23,086 bases of DNA from JAEUIA01 sp038330085 (GCA_038330085.1 JBBQNP010000068.1:1-23086); one strand, 5' to 3'; numbered from the stretch's first letter, positions 7,212 through 15,097 are shown. Numbers and translations are program-made. Notes: generated by a model not told the origin, from the letters alone.

Positions 7212-7833
7212 AGTGCGCTTCGCGTCACTCCTCGCCTACTCCCCGCGCGGCCAGACGGACATCGACAGGAAATCGCGGCGTGTGCACGACCAGGTAAAAC
7301 ACGACAAAGACGGGATCATCGCGCTCGCCGCGCAACGGATTCAGGAACAGTGGGGATCGCTGGGCATCGAGGACTTCCTGGGGCCGGATACCCTCCTCAT
7401 TCCCGCGCCACGAAGCGCGCCGCTGATCGATGCACGAGCGCTGTGGCCCGGTCACCGCATTTGCGAAGAGCTCGTTGGGCGCGGGTTGGGAGCCGACATC
7501 TTTCCTTGCCTGGAACGTCACGAAGCAGTGCCCAAGGCGGCATTCGCTGGTCCCGGACAGCGAATCAAAGCACAGCGCCACATGGAGACCCTGCAAGTGG
7601 CGACGACCCTGTCGCTTCGCTCACATCACGTCATCACGATCGTCGACGATTTCGTCACGACGGGTGCGATGCTGCTTGCGTGCGCATCGTTGGTCGCGGC
7701 GGCGTTCCCGTCATCGACGGTCATCTGTCTCGGACTCGTCCGGCGCCTGGAATCCGTTTCGGAGTTGCTGTCGCCATGCACGGGACTCATCACGTTCGAT
7801 TCGGCCACCGGAAATACCTGGAGGGAACCGTGA
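7189..7833 (+). CDS. Phosphoribosyltransferase-domain protein (ComF-like fold) paired with the DprA-like gene
   Basis: This 214-residue protein has a clear PRPP-binding loop, ITIVDDFVTTGAML at 149-162: hydrophobic strand, two acidic residues, then the TTG turn of type I phosphoribosyltransferases. An IPAPRSAPL segment lies at 71-79. The N-terminal part (1-60) is charged and helical and unlike known metabolic PRTases. There is no N-terminal four-cysteine zinc finger as in competence protein ComFC, so I do not call it ComF. The start is GTG 7189, supported by GGAG at 7178-7181 seven bases upstream. It overlaps the DprA-like gene, implying coupled translation. The substrate is unknown. Candidate roles are nucleotide salvage, base transfer, or a nucleotide-sensing regulator working with the SLOG-type partner. 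I am sure of the PRTase domain but not of the role. Confidence 0.78.
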   Translation: MAARLLSEVRFASLLAYSPRGQTDIDRKSRRVHDQVKHDKDGIIALAAQRIQEQWGSLGIEDFLGPDTLLIPAPRSAPLIDARALWPGHRICEELVGRGLGADIFPCLERHEAVPKAAFAGPGQRIKAQRHMETLQVATTLSLRSHHVITIVDDFVTTGAMLLACASLVAAAFPSSTVICLGLVRRLESVSELLSPCTGLITFDSATGNTWREP

Positions 7834-7873
7834 GTCGAACGCTCGCCTGCACGAGGCTTCGTGGCTTGCTGAT

Positions 7874-7920
7874 TGCAAGGATGTGACGTCGTGCAAGGAA
7901 CTTTCACCTTTGCAAGACGT
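7874..7920 (+). promoter_or_regulatory. Candidate ECF-type promoter with three TGCAAG repeats before pldA
   Basis: TGCAAG occurs at 7874-7879, 7892-7897 and 7911-7916, that is, every 18-19 bases. Within the array, GGAAC (7897-7901) is followed after 16 bases by CGT (7918-7920). This matches the general layout of ECF-sigma promoters (GGAAC, 16-17 bases, CGTC-like). Transcription from it would start close to 7928 and give a very short leader to the pldA ATG at 7952, which has no visible ribosome-binding site. The match is partial and unsupported by any experiment. Confidence 0.25.
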
Positions 7921-7951
7921 GGTGGCTTGAGCCCGCTAATCTTGCCCGCCC

Positions 7952-9292
7952 ATGTTCCTAGTCGCGCTACTCCTCTTCTTCCTCCAGGACGCGGCGAAGC
8001 TCGGGCTTTCGCTCTCGCCCCCGACCGTGGCCGTCAATACGGCGGATTCGGTGGCCGTCGGCATCTACTTCCGCAACACGGGCGGGAAGCCGCTCGACCT
8101 CACGGTGCCGCCGCGCATCCAGGCGAAGCTCGCTTCGAACGCGAGCACGCAGCCCATCGAGTTGGTGCGCGGGAAGGACGGAGGCGGACAGCACACGCTT
8201 GCGCCGGGGGAAGCGCTCTTCGTCGACTATGCGGTGAAGCTCCCGCCGAACATGAACGGGCGGATCGTGCTGCAGCTCGAGAAATTGAGCGCGCCGCCGG
8301 TCGTGATCGAAGTCGATGACGCGAAAGCGGACGCGGCCAAAGCGAAGGCTGCAGAGGAGAAGGCTGCCGAAACCAAAGCAGCCGAGTCGAAGGCTGCCGA
8401 ATCAACAGCACAGGGCGCCGTCCCTGCGCAACCCACCACCCAACCCGAGTCGCAGTCGGGGGCGGAGACACCGCCCGCGTCCGGTGTTCAAACCGTCAGC
8501 CAAGCCAACCTCGAACCGGGTGAAACACCCGGAAAAGCCATCGAAACCCCGCCGACTCCCATCGCGGAGCACACGCAGCAACGCTTCTCCGCGCACGAAC
8601 CGGTGTACTTCGTCGGCGGTGACCGTCCGACCGCGCGCTTCCAGTTCAGCTTCAAGTACCAGTTCATCGACCCCGAGAGCCCGTTCGGCGCGTCGCATCC
8701 GTGGATCTCGAGCTTGCGCTTCGCCTACACGCAGACGTCGTTGTGGGACATCGCCGGAACGTCGCAGCCGTTCACGGACTCGAGCTACAAGCCGGAGCTA
8801 TTCGTCTCGCGCGACAAGCTCGAGGACGTGAACCTCCTGGGCGCGAAGCAGTTCGGCCTGCAGACCGGCTTCGCGCACGAATCGAACGGTCGCGACGGTG
8901 ACGACTCGCGCGGGATCAACACCGCCTTCGTGCAACCGGTGCTCTTCTACGGCGACGAGAAGGAGTTCCACCTGCGCGTGATGCCCAAGATCTATGCGTA
9001 CCTGAGCGAAGGCGAGGGCAACAAGGACATCGCGGACTACCGTGGCAACGTCGACATGCGCGTGGTCGTGGGCAGGATCGACGGGTTCGAACTGTCTGCG
9101 CTCGGTCGGCTCGGCCGCGACTTCGACAAGGGCAGCCTGCAGCTCGACGCGACGTATCCGCTGCAGGCCCTCGGGCAGGGCACGTTCGACCTGTACCTGC
9201 AGGGGCAGTTCTTCACCGGCTACGGCGAGAGCTTGTTGACGTACAACCAGTACACGCAGTCGCTGCGTTTCGGGATCGGCTTGTCGCGCTGA
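7952..9292 (+). CDS. pldA: Outer-membrane phospholipase A with a long N-terminal extension
   Basis: The C-terminal 240 residues are an OMPLA beta barrel. They contain YTQTSLWDI (259-267), the active-site motif GFAHESNGRDGDDSR (306-320), GINTAF (321-326) and GQFFTGYGESLLTYN (418-432). The catalytic triad His309, Ser311 and Asn323 has exactly the spacing of E. coli His142, Ser144 and Asn156. The enzyme hydrolyses phospholipids in the outer leaflet of the outer membrane as a calcium-dependent dimer. The N-terminus has a short hydrophobic signal (about 2-11). A beta-rich domain follows at about 17-121, then an Ala/Lys/Glu-repeat linker (about 122-152) and a Pro/Thr-rich linker to about 210. Standard PldA (about 290 residues) has none of this. 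It implies a true outer membrane in this organism. The ATG at 7952 has no obvious ribosome-binding site. The gene stands alone, convergent with the FG-GAP gene. Confidence 0.93.
   Translation: MFLVALLLFFLQDAAKLGLSLSPPTVAVNTADSVAVGIYFRNTGGKPLDLTVPPRIQAKLASNASTQPIELVRGKDGGGQHTLAPGEALFVDYAVKLPPNMNGRIVLQLEKLSAPPVVIEVDDAKADAAKAKAAEEKAAETKAAESKAAESTAQGAVPAQPTTQPESQSGAETPPASGVQTVSQANLEPGETPGKAIETPPTPIAEHTQQRFSAHEPVYFVGGDRPTARFQFSFKYQFIDPESPFGASHPWISSLRFAYTQTSLWDIAGTSQPFTDSSYKPELFVSRDKLEDVNLLGAKQFGLQTGFAHESNGRDGDDSRGINTAFVQPVLFYGDEKEFHLRVMPKIYAYLSEGEGNKDIADYRGNVDMRVVVGRIDGFELSALGRLGRDFDKGSLQLDATYPLQALGQGTFDLYLQGQFFTGYGESLLTYNQYTQSLRFGIGLSR
8318..8407 (+). repeat. In-gene repeat coding an Ala/Lys/Glu-rich linker in pldA
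   Basis: Variants of the 11-base unit AAGGCTGCCGA recur here and encode about four copies of a K-A-A-E-x pattern (for example KAAEEKAAETKAAESKAAES). The peptide should form a rigid charged helix separating the N-terminal domain from the barrel. Such repeats often vary in copy number between strains. Confidence 0.7.
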
Positions 9293-9378
9293 CGCGACGT
9301 GGGTTCACAAGCGCAAGGTCCACTGCTTCGCGCGCGTGACCATTGATGCGCGCTCCGACAAGCGCACGAAACTTTGGA

Positions 9379-11292
9379 TCAGGGCTGCCAGACTGCCTGC
9401 ACCCCGTTCGTCAGGTTGAACGTCGAAGCCGTGCAGAACGAGGCGCTGTTGCGATACCACGCTTGGTAATCGCGCGTCGCGCCGGCACTGACCACGCCCT
9501 TGATCGAGATCAACGGATCCGCGCCCGAGGGGAACACCGACCCGCCGCTCGCGTTCGTCTTCGCACCGAGGCGCACGACAGTTCCACCCGCGCAACGCAA
9601 CCCGTCGCCGAACGTGCCACCCGCTCCGCCCGCGACCCGCGTCGTGCCTTGGAAGTACAGCACCGAGCTGTTCGGCATGCGCGTTCCCGTCAGGTGGAAC
9701 GTGTCGTTCGACACGCTGGGCCCGCCGCTGCCGACGAGCTTGCCGCCGGTGCCGAGCGAGCTCGCACAACCTTCGTTGTCGCCGACGAGGCTCGAGTTGC
9801 CGCACGGGCATGCCGTTCCGGTGCCGTCGCCGAAGCAGTAACTGACCGCCGCACCCGGTTGGAACTTCTGGTTCATCCACACCTGCGTGCCCGTGCAGCG
9901 ACCGATCACGAGGTCGATGTCGCCGTCGTTGTCGATGTCGAACGCAGCGACGTCGTACGTGCCGCCGAGATCGGTGGCCGTCGGGCCCACGACGCCCTTC
10001 CAGCCGCCGGAGCCGGTCTGCTGCGCTTCTTCGATGAGCGTGATCTCGCTGCCGATCGCCCCGCCCGGGTTGTGATAGATGTGGCAGCGCCGATCGCATC
10101 CGGGCACGTCGACGTCGACGTCGGCATGGATCGAGTCGCCGAAGCCGTCGCCGTCGAGGTCGACGATCAGGTTCGTCCCCGCGAAGCCGTCGTCGTGCGC
10201 CGTGCTGACGAACGCATACGACTTGTTCGCACCCCAGATCACGCGACCCAGGCCGTCGTTGCCCATGTTGAACTTGGCGTAGTCCTGGCCGTCGTCGCTG
10301 ACGATCATGTCCGGCTTGCCGTCGTGGTTCATGTCACCGGTGTTGACGTGGTAGGGCGAGCCGACGGCAGCGGTGGCCTGGAAGAGGTTGAAGTGCCCGA
10401 CGTTGTTCGGGTCGTTGTAGGAGACCGAAACTTCCTGCGGCGAGCCCAAGGCAGAGTCCTTGACCACGTCCTTCACGCCGTCGCCGTTCATGTCGACGAT
10501 CACGGACGAGGTGCCGAACGCGGAGTTCAACATCGCCGCGCTCATCAGCGTCGTGCCCGAGTCGGTGAAGAAGCCGAAACCGTCGTTGATCAAGAGCCGG
10601 TCGTTGAGATCCCAGGCCGTCGGCTCGTTGATGCCCGTCTCAGTGCCGTCGTAGTCCGCGAAGTACAGGTCGGGGAAGCCGTCGCCCGTCACGTCGCCGA
10701 CCGACACCGAGCAGAAGCGCGGCGCGACCGCGAGACCTGAGCCCGCGACGAGGAGCTGCGGGATGCGCGCTTCCTCGTATTTGAAGCCCTGCCACACGCC
10801 GCCGACCATGCCCTTGTTGCGGTAGACGCGCGGGTGCGAGATGTACTTGGGATCACCGTCCGAAAGCGTCGTCGCCGTGACGATGTCCTCCCACCCGTCG
10901 CCGTCGAGGTCGACGCACTGCACGTCGCGGTCGTTGGTCGGCGTCATGAACCCCATGTCGCCCGGAACGTCCGAGTCGGTCGCGTACTGCGCGGTGCGGT
11001 CGACAAGGATCCCGTTCTCGTTCATCAGGAGCTGGTTGACGCGGTGCCCCGTCGTCGCCGCCTGCTGCTTGCGCACGACGATCAGGTCGGTCCAACCGTC
11101 GTGGTTGACGTCGGCCCAGATGTAGTCCTTTTCGTCGGGATCGGTCGTGACCTGCGTCGCGATGGTGCCGTTCGGATTCTGGATGCGGTTGGGGTCCCGG
11201 ATGAACGTCGCCCACGGGTTGTTGACCTGCGCGAAGGCTGTCGAGGCGGTCCCGACAAGGGCGAGCACGGCGAAGTAGCGCTGGGAGGACAT
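9379..11292 (-). CDS. Secreted FG-GAP repeat protein with a six-cysteine C-terminal domain
   Basis: This 637-residue exported protein has a Sec signal peptide at 1-21 (cleavage probably after AFA, then QVNNP). Seven calcium-binding FG-GAP/VCBS motifs of the DxDGDGxxDL type follow, starting with DVNHDGWTDLIV at 61 and ending with DIDNDGDIDLVIG. They should form a beta-propeller like that of integrin alpha chains. Residues 485-637 are a separate domain beginning YCFGDGTGTACPCGN and ending FNLTNGVQAVWQP, with six cysteines. A roughly 60% identical domain ends the divergently transcribed gene next door. The ATG at 11292 has AAGGA eight bases upstream. The role is likely in the cell envelope or extracellular space, as adhesion, carbohydrate binding or scaffold. 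No catalytic motif is visible. Confidence 0.9.
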   Translation of the reverse strand: MSSQRYFAVLALVGTASTAFAQVNNPWATFIRDPNRIQNPNGTIATQVTTDPDEKDYIWADVNHDGWTDLIVVRKQQAATTGHRVNQLLMNENGILVDRTAQYATDSDVPGDMGFMTPTNDRDVQCVDLDGDGWEDIVTATTLSDGDPKYISHPRVYRNKGMVGGVWQGFKYEEARIPQLLVAGSGLAVAPRFCSVSVGDVTGDGFPDLYFADYDGTETGINEPTAWDLNDRLLINDGFGFFTDSGTTLMSAAMLNSAFGTSSVIVDMNGDGVKDVVKDSALGSPQEVSVSYNDPNNVGHFNLFQATAAVGSPYHVNTGDMNHDGKPDMIVSDDGQDYAKFNMGNDGLGRVIWGANKSYAFVSTAHDDGFAGTNLIVDLDGDGFGDSIHADVDVDVPGCDRRCHIYHNPGGAIGSEITLIEEAQQTGSGGWKGVVGPTATDLGGTYDVAAFDIDNDGDIDLVIGRCTGTQVWMNQKFQPGAAVSYCFGDGTGTACPCGNSSLVGDNEGCASSLGTGGKLVGSGGPSVSNDTFHLTGTRMPNSSVLYFQGTTRVAGGAGGTFGDGLRCAGGTVVRLGAKTNASGGSVFPSGADPLISIKGVVSAGATRDYQAWYRNSASFCTASTFNLTNGVQAVWQP

Positions 11293-11644
11293 GAAGAAGT
11301 TCCTTGGCTTTGGAGCTGGGCGCAGCGGGGGGTCCCGTCGAGTCTAACCCCACTTGGGCGGGGACAGGGAGACTGTGGCGGCACAGACGGCCCCCTGATG
11401 CGTACCGGCCGGAGGGCGGGTTCGTCGCGGTCGGGGGGGGCGGGTGTTCGTAGCCGTCCGGCGGCGCGGGGTTTCGGCCGTGATCATTCCGAACGCGCGG
11501 ATCGCACTGAGCCTGTGCACTTGCCGGACTCAACGGGTCGGGTGAAACTGGTTCTGCGGGCGTCCGACTTCCATTCACCCTGGATGGGTACGGGTCGGGA
11601 GCTTGATTCCGTTCGTCCCCCCACTTCGCTTCGTAGGGTTCTCC
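11293..11644. other. Divergent intergenic region, G-rich on the plus strand
   Basis: These 352 bases separate two divergent secreted-protein genes and must hold both promoters. I see no convincing -10/-35 pair. The plus strand has several G runs, including eight G at 11433-11440 flanked by GGGCGGG and CGGG, which could fold into a long-loop G-quadruplex. I see no gene here. Confidence 0.4.
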
Positions 11645-13054
11645 ATGAACGTCAAGGTCCATGTTCCGTGCGCAATCAGGTCGTGCCTGTTCGCCGCGTC
11701 GGTCTTCGCCGGAACGGCACGTGCCCAGACGGTCTTCCCCGAAGTCGAGCCGAACGGCCAGAAGTCCGAAGCCACGCTGATCAACGGCATGGTCGGCGGT
11801 GACGCGATCTCGGGGACGTCGACCGGCTCGTCGACGACGGCCGGCAACTCCGCGCTCACGAGCGCGGACACGTTCCGCGTGAAGACGGCGGTGCTCCCCT
11901 TCGGCATCTACCGGCACAGGCTGGCGCTCACGTCTGGCGGCACGACACAGACAGCGGTGATCCTGGGACTGTTTCAGTCGGCGGGCGTCATCCAGACCAC
12001 CGAAACCACCTTCCAGTTCAGTGGGTCCGTCGGCGCAGTCCAGAACGCCAACGTGTGGTACGGCTTCGGCAAGCAGGAAGAGGTCTACTACCGCGTCAGC
12101 GGCGCAACGGGCACGACGAACCCGTACACCGCGACGTTGTCGACCACCCCGATCGCTCCCGTGCAGGTCACAGGGTCCTTCCTGGCCGGCAACGTGACCG
12201 TCACGACCGTGGGGCAGGGGCATTCGAGCGACACGGAGATCTACGTCTACGACTCAGGTCTGAACCCCATCCCCCTCGGGCACAACGACGGGCTCTCGAT
12301 CAACGACCCGACGGTTTCCACGGTCACGCTCAGCCTCGCTGCTGGCACGTACTACGTCGCCGTGAGCACGTTCAACACGGCCAACAACCAGTCGGACCTG
12401 AACCCGACGGAGTTCTGGAACAACGATGCGCTCCTCGATTTCCCGAACGTCATGTGCAATAGCGACGGGTTCAGCACGAGCAACCTGGCGTTCGCGGTGA
12501 CCGACGGCACCACGACGACGCAGGTGGCGGCGACGCACACCAACTCGTTCGACATCGTCTGGGCGACCTTCACGGTCGGCAACTCGAGCGCGGCGTACTG
12601 CTTCGGCGACGGCTCGGGCACGGCGTGCCCGTGCGGGAACGCGGGCTCGAGCGGGAACGGCTGCGCGAGCTCGGTGAACCCAAGCGGCGCCCACCTCGCG
12701 AGCGCAGGTGCCGCGAGCATCGGCACCGACACGTTCATGCTGCAAGGCACGGGCATGCCGAGCAGCTCGGCGCTGTACTTCCAGGGGACTTCACGCACGG
12801 CGGGTGGAGCAGGAGCCGTGTTCGGTGACGGCCTGCGCTGCGCCGCCGGCACGATCATCCGTCTCGGTACGAAGGTGAACTCAGGGGGTGCCTCGGCCTA
12901 CCCCACCGGCGGCGACACGCCGATCTCGGTCAGGGGCGCCAACAGCGCGGGCAACGTGCGCGATTACCAGGTGTGGTATCGCAACGCGGCGGCCTTCTGC
13001 ACGCCTTCGACGTTCAACTTGACGAACGGCCTCGAGGTCACGTGGGGACCCTGA
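11645..13054 (+). CDS. Secreted PPC-like protein with the same six-cysteine C-terminal domain
   Basis: This 469-residue exported protein has a signal peptide at 1-28 (basic start, hydrophobic core, cleavage after ARA, then QTVFPEVEPN). The EVEPNGQ start resembles bacterial pre-peptidase C-terminal (PPC) domains, which often begin E-x-E-P-N. A second beta-sandwich region follows, around LSLAAGTYYVAVSTF. Residues 318-469 are the domain also found in the divergent FG-GAP gene: YCFGDGSGTACPCGN at the start, FGDGLRCAAGTIIRLG in the middle, TFNLTNG near the end, and six conserved cysteines. There is no peptidase motif, so the PPC part is probably a binding or folding module. I chose ATG 11645 over an in-frame TTG 42 bases earlier because the signal peptide begins there and AGGG precedes it. 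Confidence 0.88.
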   Translation: MNVKVHVPCAIRSCLFAASVFAGTARAQTVFPEVEPNGQKSEATLINGMVGGDAISGTSTGSSTTAGNSALTSADTFRVKTAVLPFGIYRHRLALTSGGTTQTAVILGLFQSAGVIQTTETTFQFSGSVGAVQNANVWYGFGKQEEVYYRVSGATGTTNPYTATLSTTPIAPVQVTGSFLAGNVTVTTVGQGHSSDTEIYVYDSGLNPIPLGHNDGLSINDPTVSTVTLSLAAGTYYVAVSTFNTANNQSDLNPTEFWNNDALLDFPNVMCNSDGFSTSNLAFAVTDGTTTTQVAATHTNSFDIVWATFTVGNSSAAYCFGDGSGTACPCGNAGSSGNGCASSVNPSGAHLASAGAASIGTDTFMLQGTGMPSSSALYFQGTSRTAGGAGAVFGDGLRCAAGTIIRLGTKVNSGGASAYPTGGDTPISVRGANSAGNVRDYQVWYRNAAAFCTPSTFNLTNGLEVTWGP

Positions 13055-13127
13055 TTCAAGTCGAGCAGGCGCATTGGATGTGGCCGGGTGACGGCGACGC
13101 GCTCATTGCACTTTCGAAAAAACCCGC

Positions 13128-13159
13128 GCTGGGATAGCACGCCGTTCGCCCATCCCAGC
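13128..13159 (+). other. Perfect 8-bp inverted repeat downstream of the PPC-like gene
   Basis: GCTGGGAT (13128-13135) pairs with ATCCCAGC (13152-13159) around a 16-base loop, and a CCCC/GGGG mini-hairpin follows directly. There is no clean T tract, only TATTT. It could be a weak terminator of the gene to the left or part of the leader of the sigma operon. Confidence 0.35.
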
Positions 13160-13234
13160 CCCGTCGGGGTATTTCGAGAACGCTCCCAAGTCCTGTCTGG
13201 CGCAGGGCTCCGTTCCCTGTTGCAATCAGTAGGG

Positions 13235-13255
13235 CGAAGGGACATCCTCCCTTCG
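13235..13255 (+). other. Perfect 8-bp hairpin in the probable leader of the sigma-factor operon
   Basis: CGAAGGGA (13235-13242) pairs with TCCCTTCG (13248-13255) around a 5-base loop, about 77 bases before the sigma-factor start. It is not followed by T residues, so it is more likely a leader structure or operator than a terminator. Confidence 0.35.
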
Positions 13256-13331
13256 ACAAGTCCCCCCCTTGGGTTGCGCTCCACAGATCGCGGCCACGGG
13301 CGGGGTACGATCCGAGGGGCGGCTTCCGCGT

Positions 13332-13910
13332 TTGGAAGAACTCGAACTGGTGGCAGGCCTGCGGGCGAGGCGCGAGGAGTCTGTCGAGACCTTCCTCGAT
13401 CGGTATCGTTCGCTCTTCTTCCACTGCATCGGCCACTTCGAGAAGGACCATTCCGCGGGGGAAGACCTCTTCCAGGACATCGTGGTGTACGTGCTCGAAC
13501 GGCTCGATCAGCAGAGTTTCGACCCCGCCAAGGGCAGCTTCGGGACGTGGCTGTACCGGGTCGCTTGGTGCCGGTGCGTCGACCTGAAGCGCAAGGCGGG
13601 GGCGCGGCGCAACCCCAAGCTCACGACCGTGGGCGACGGGATACCGGATCGGGCTGACGCGGGTCCGGGGCCGGGCGAGACCGCCGGGGACGACGAGATC
13701 GGGGACATGGTCCGGCGCGGGATGTCCAGTTTGGGCGAGGAGGAGCGGGTCCTGCTCCAGATGCGGTTCGTGGACGACCGGACGATCGGTGAGATCTCGA
13801 GGGCCCTTTCGATCTCGATCGAGCAGACAAAGTATCGTTTGAAGCGCGCTTCCACGTCCTTGAGACGGGTTCTCCTGAACGACTTCGCGCTGGAGGACGC
13901 TGCCCGATGA
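13332..13910 (+). CDS. ECF-family RNA polymerase sigma factor
   Basis: From TTG 13332 the product has 192 residues and the two-domain layout of ECF sigma factors. Region 2 is recognisable in FLDRYRSLFFHCIGHFEKD, AGEDLFQDIVVYVLERL and FGTWLYRVAWCRCVDLKRK (core binding and -10 recognition). Region 4 is MSSLGEEERVLLQMRFVDD, then the helix-turn-helix TIGEISRALSISIEQTKYRL for -35 recognition. A Gly/Pro/Asp-rich linker joins them. The start is uncertain: TTG 13332 has GAGGGG 12 bases upstream, GTG 13350 is a shorter option and TTG 13269 a longer one. The stop overlaps the start of the anti-sigma gene (ATGA), a typical co-translated sigma/anti-sigma pair. No clear autoregulatory promoter is visible upstream, though the leader holds two hairpins. 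Confidence 0.92.
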   Translation: MEELELVAGLRARREESVETFLDRYRSLFFHCIGHFEKDHSAGEDLFQDIVVYVLERLDQQSFDPAKGSFGTWLYRVAWCRCVDLKRKAGARRNPKLTTVGDGIPDRADAGPGPGETAGDDEIGDMVRRGMSSLGEEERVLLQMRFVDDRTIGEISRALSISIEQTKYRLKRASTSLRRVLLNDFALEDAAR

Positions 13911-15094
13911 GCTCTCGCAAGCCGGAAAATCCCGATCAAACCCAACCGCGGGGCGGTTTGGGTTCGGACTCTGGGGCGTCCATGAAACGCGATCTGAATG
14001 TTCCCCGGTCGATGCCTGCTGACTTGACCACCGCTGGTTTGGATGACCCGAAGACGGCGGATGAGGCGCTGATCGCCTGGGACGAACTCGACGCGCAGCT
14101 CTTGCAGATGCTGGCGGAGGACCCGGAGCGGGGTCGCCGGTTGCGGAAGCTGCAGGATGCGGATGGCTGGCTGCGTGCGCGCGCCGCCGAGGCCGCCCGG
14201 AAGACGGGTGGGCCGGCGTTGTTGGATTGCCCGGAGGCGGAGGAGCTGTACGACTTCGGCCAGGGTCCGGGTGCGACGACGTTGTCGCAGGCCAGACAAG
14301 ATGCGATCGATCGGCACTTGGCGACGTGTCGTGAGTGCGAGGCGTTTGTCGAGACCTTGAGCGTGCCGATGCCGGCGGGGTTGGAGCTCGGGATGCCGGA
14401 CGAGGAGCCCGAGGAGCTGCCGGTGGATCCGGCGTGGGTCAGGCCGACGCCGGTGATTCCGCTCAGGCGGAAGGGTCCGCGGAGGTTGTTGGTGGGTGCC
14501 GGGTTGGCGGCGGCGGCGGTGGTGGTCGCGCTGATTGCGATTCAGACGCAGTCCGCTCCTGGGTTGGCGTTCCCGCAGCAACCGCCTTTGCGGGGGTCAG
14601 CGGGTGGGCCGATCTTCTATCCGCGCGGGCATGTGCTTGCGCCGTCGGAGGAGTTGAAGAAGGTGTTCCCGGCGTTGGGTGGGCGCATCGAGTGGCTGAT
14701 CGAGCCGAGCAAGGATGCCACCGAGTACCAGTTCTTGTGGATTCGCCATGACGACTCGGCGTTCGCAAAGGAGCTGGGCCGTGGCAGATTCGATTCGAAG
14801 GACAGTTCGGGTTTCATTTCGCAGTTGGACGAAGGCAGCTACACGCTCTTTGCCACCGCGATCGTGAATGGTCTGCCGCATCCCATGACCCCGCGCGAGT
14901 TCGACGTGCAGACAGATCCCGCGATCGAGGCTCAGCTCCTGGCGACACGAGGCCAGCCCACGATCGAGCGCACCATGACGGCGATCAGACTTCTGCAAGC
15001 GGCGAAGTATTGGACGGACGCGCGTGATCTGGCTCGGTCTCTACCTCCCAGTCCGGAACGCGATCTCTTCCTGAGCCAGACACCAGGACGGTGA
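13907..15094 (+). CDS. Membrane anti-sigma factor with zinc-binding motif and extracytoplasmic sensor domain
   Basis: This is a 395-residue single-pass membrane protein. The cytoplasmic part (1-192) contains the anti-sigma zinc-finger signature HLATCREC (His137, Cys141, Cys144). Cys108 lies about 29 residues earlier and may be a fourth ligand. A transmembrane helix at about 193-213 (LLVGAGLAAAAVVVALIAI) is preceded by RRKGPRR, consistent with N-in topology. The remaining 180 residues are extracytoplasmic. They include IEWLIEPSKDATEYQFLWI and GSYTLFATAIVNGLP, beta-sandwich-like and reminiscent of surface-sensing folds. It should bind and silence the upstream sigma factor until the outer domain senses a signal or is cut. 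Family knowledge supports the anti-sigma call; its target is inferred from the ATGA overlap. The next gene, an exported CHAT protein, starts three bases after its stop. Confidence 0.85.
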   Translation: MSSRKPENPDQTQPRGGLGSDSGASMKRDLNVPRSMPADLTTAGLDDPKTADEALIAWDELDAQLLQMLAEDPERGRRLRKLQDADGWLRARAAEAARKTGGPALLDCPEAEELYDFGQGPGATTLSQARQDAIDRHLATCRECEAFVETLSVPMPAGLELGMPDEEPEELPVDPAWVRPTPVIPLRRKGPRRLLVGAGLAAAAVVVALIAIQTQSAPGLAFPQQPPLRGSAGGPIFYPRGHVLAPSEELKKVFPALGGRIEWLIEPSKDATEYQFLWIRHDDSAFAKELGRGRFDSKDSSGFISQLDEGSYTLFATAIVNGLPHPMTPREFDVQTDPAIEAQLLATRGQPTIERTMTAIRLLQAAKYWTDARDLARSLPPSPERDLFLSQTPGR

Positions 15095-15097
15095 TTC

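Noticed and set aside
7830..7886. A short frame starting with the GTG that overlaps the PRTase stop
   Set aside because: It would encode only about 18 residues with no distinguishing feature and no ribosome-binding site. The overlap is likely chance.
13306..13311. TACGAT as a -10 box for the sigma operon
   Set aside because: No -35-like hexamer is found 16-18 bases upstream, and it overlaps the region needed for the ribosome-binding site.
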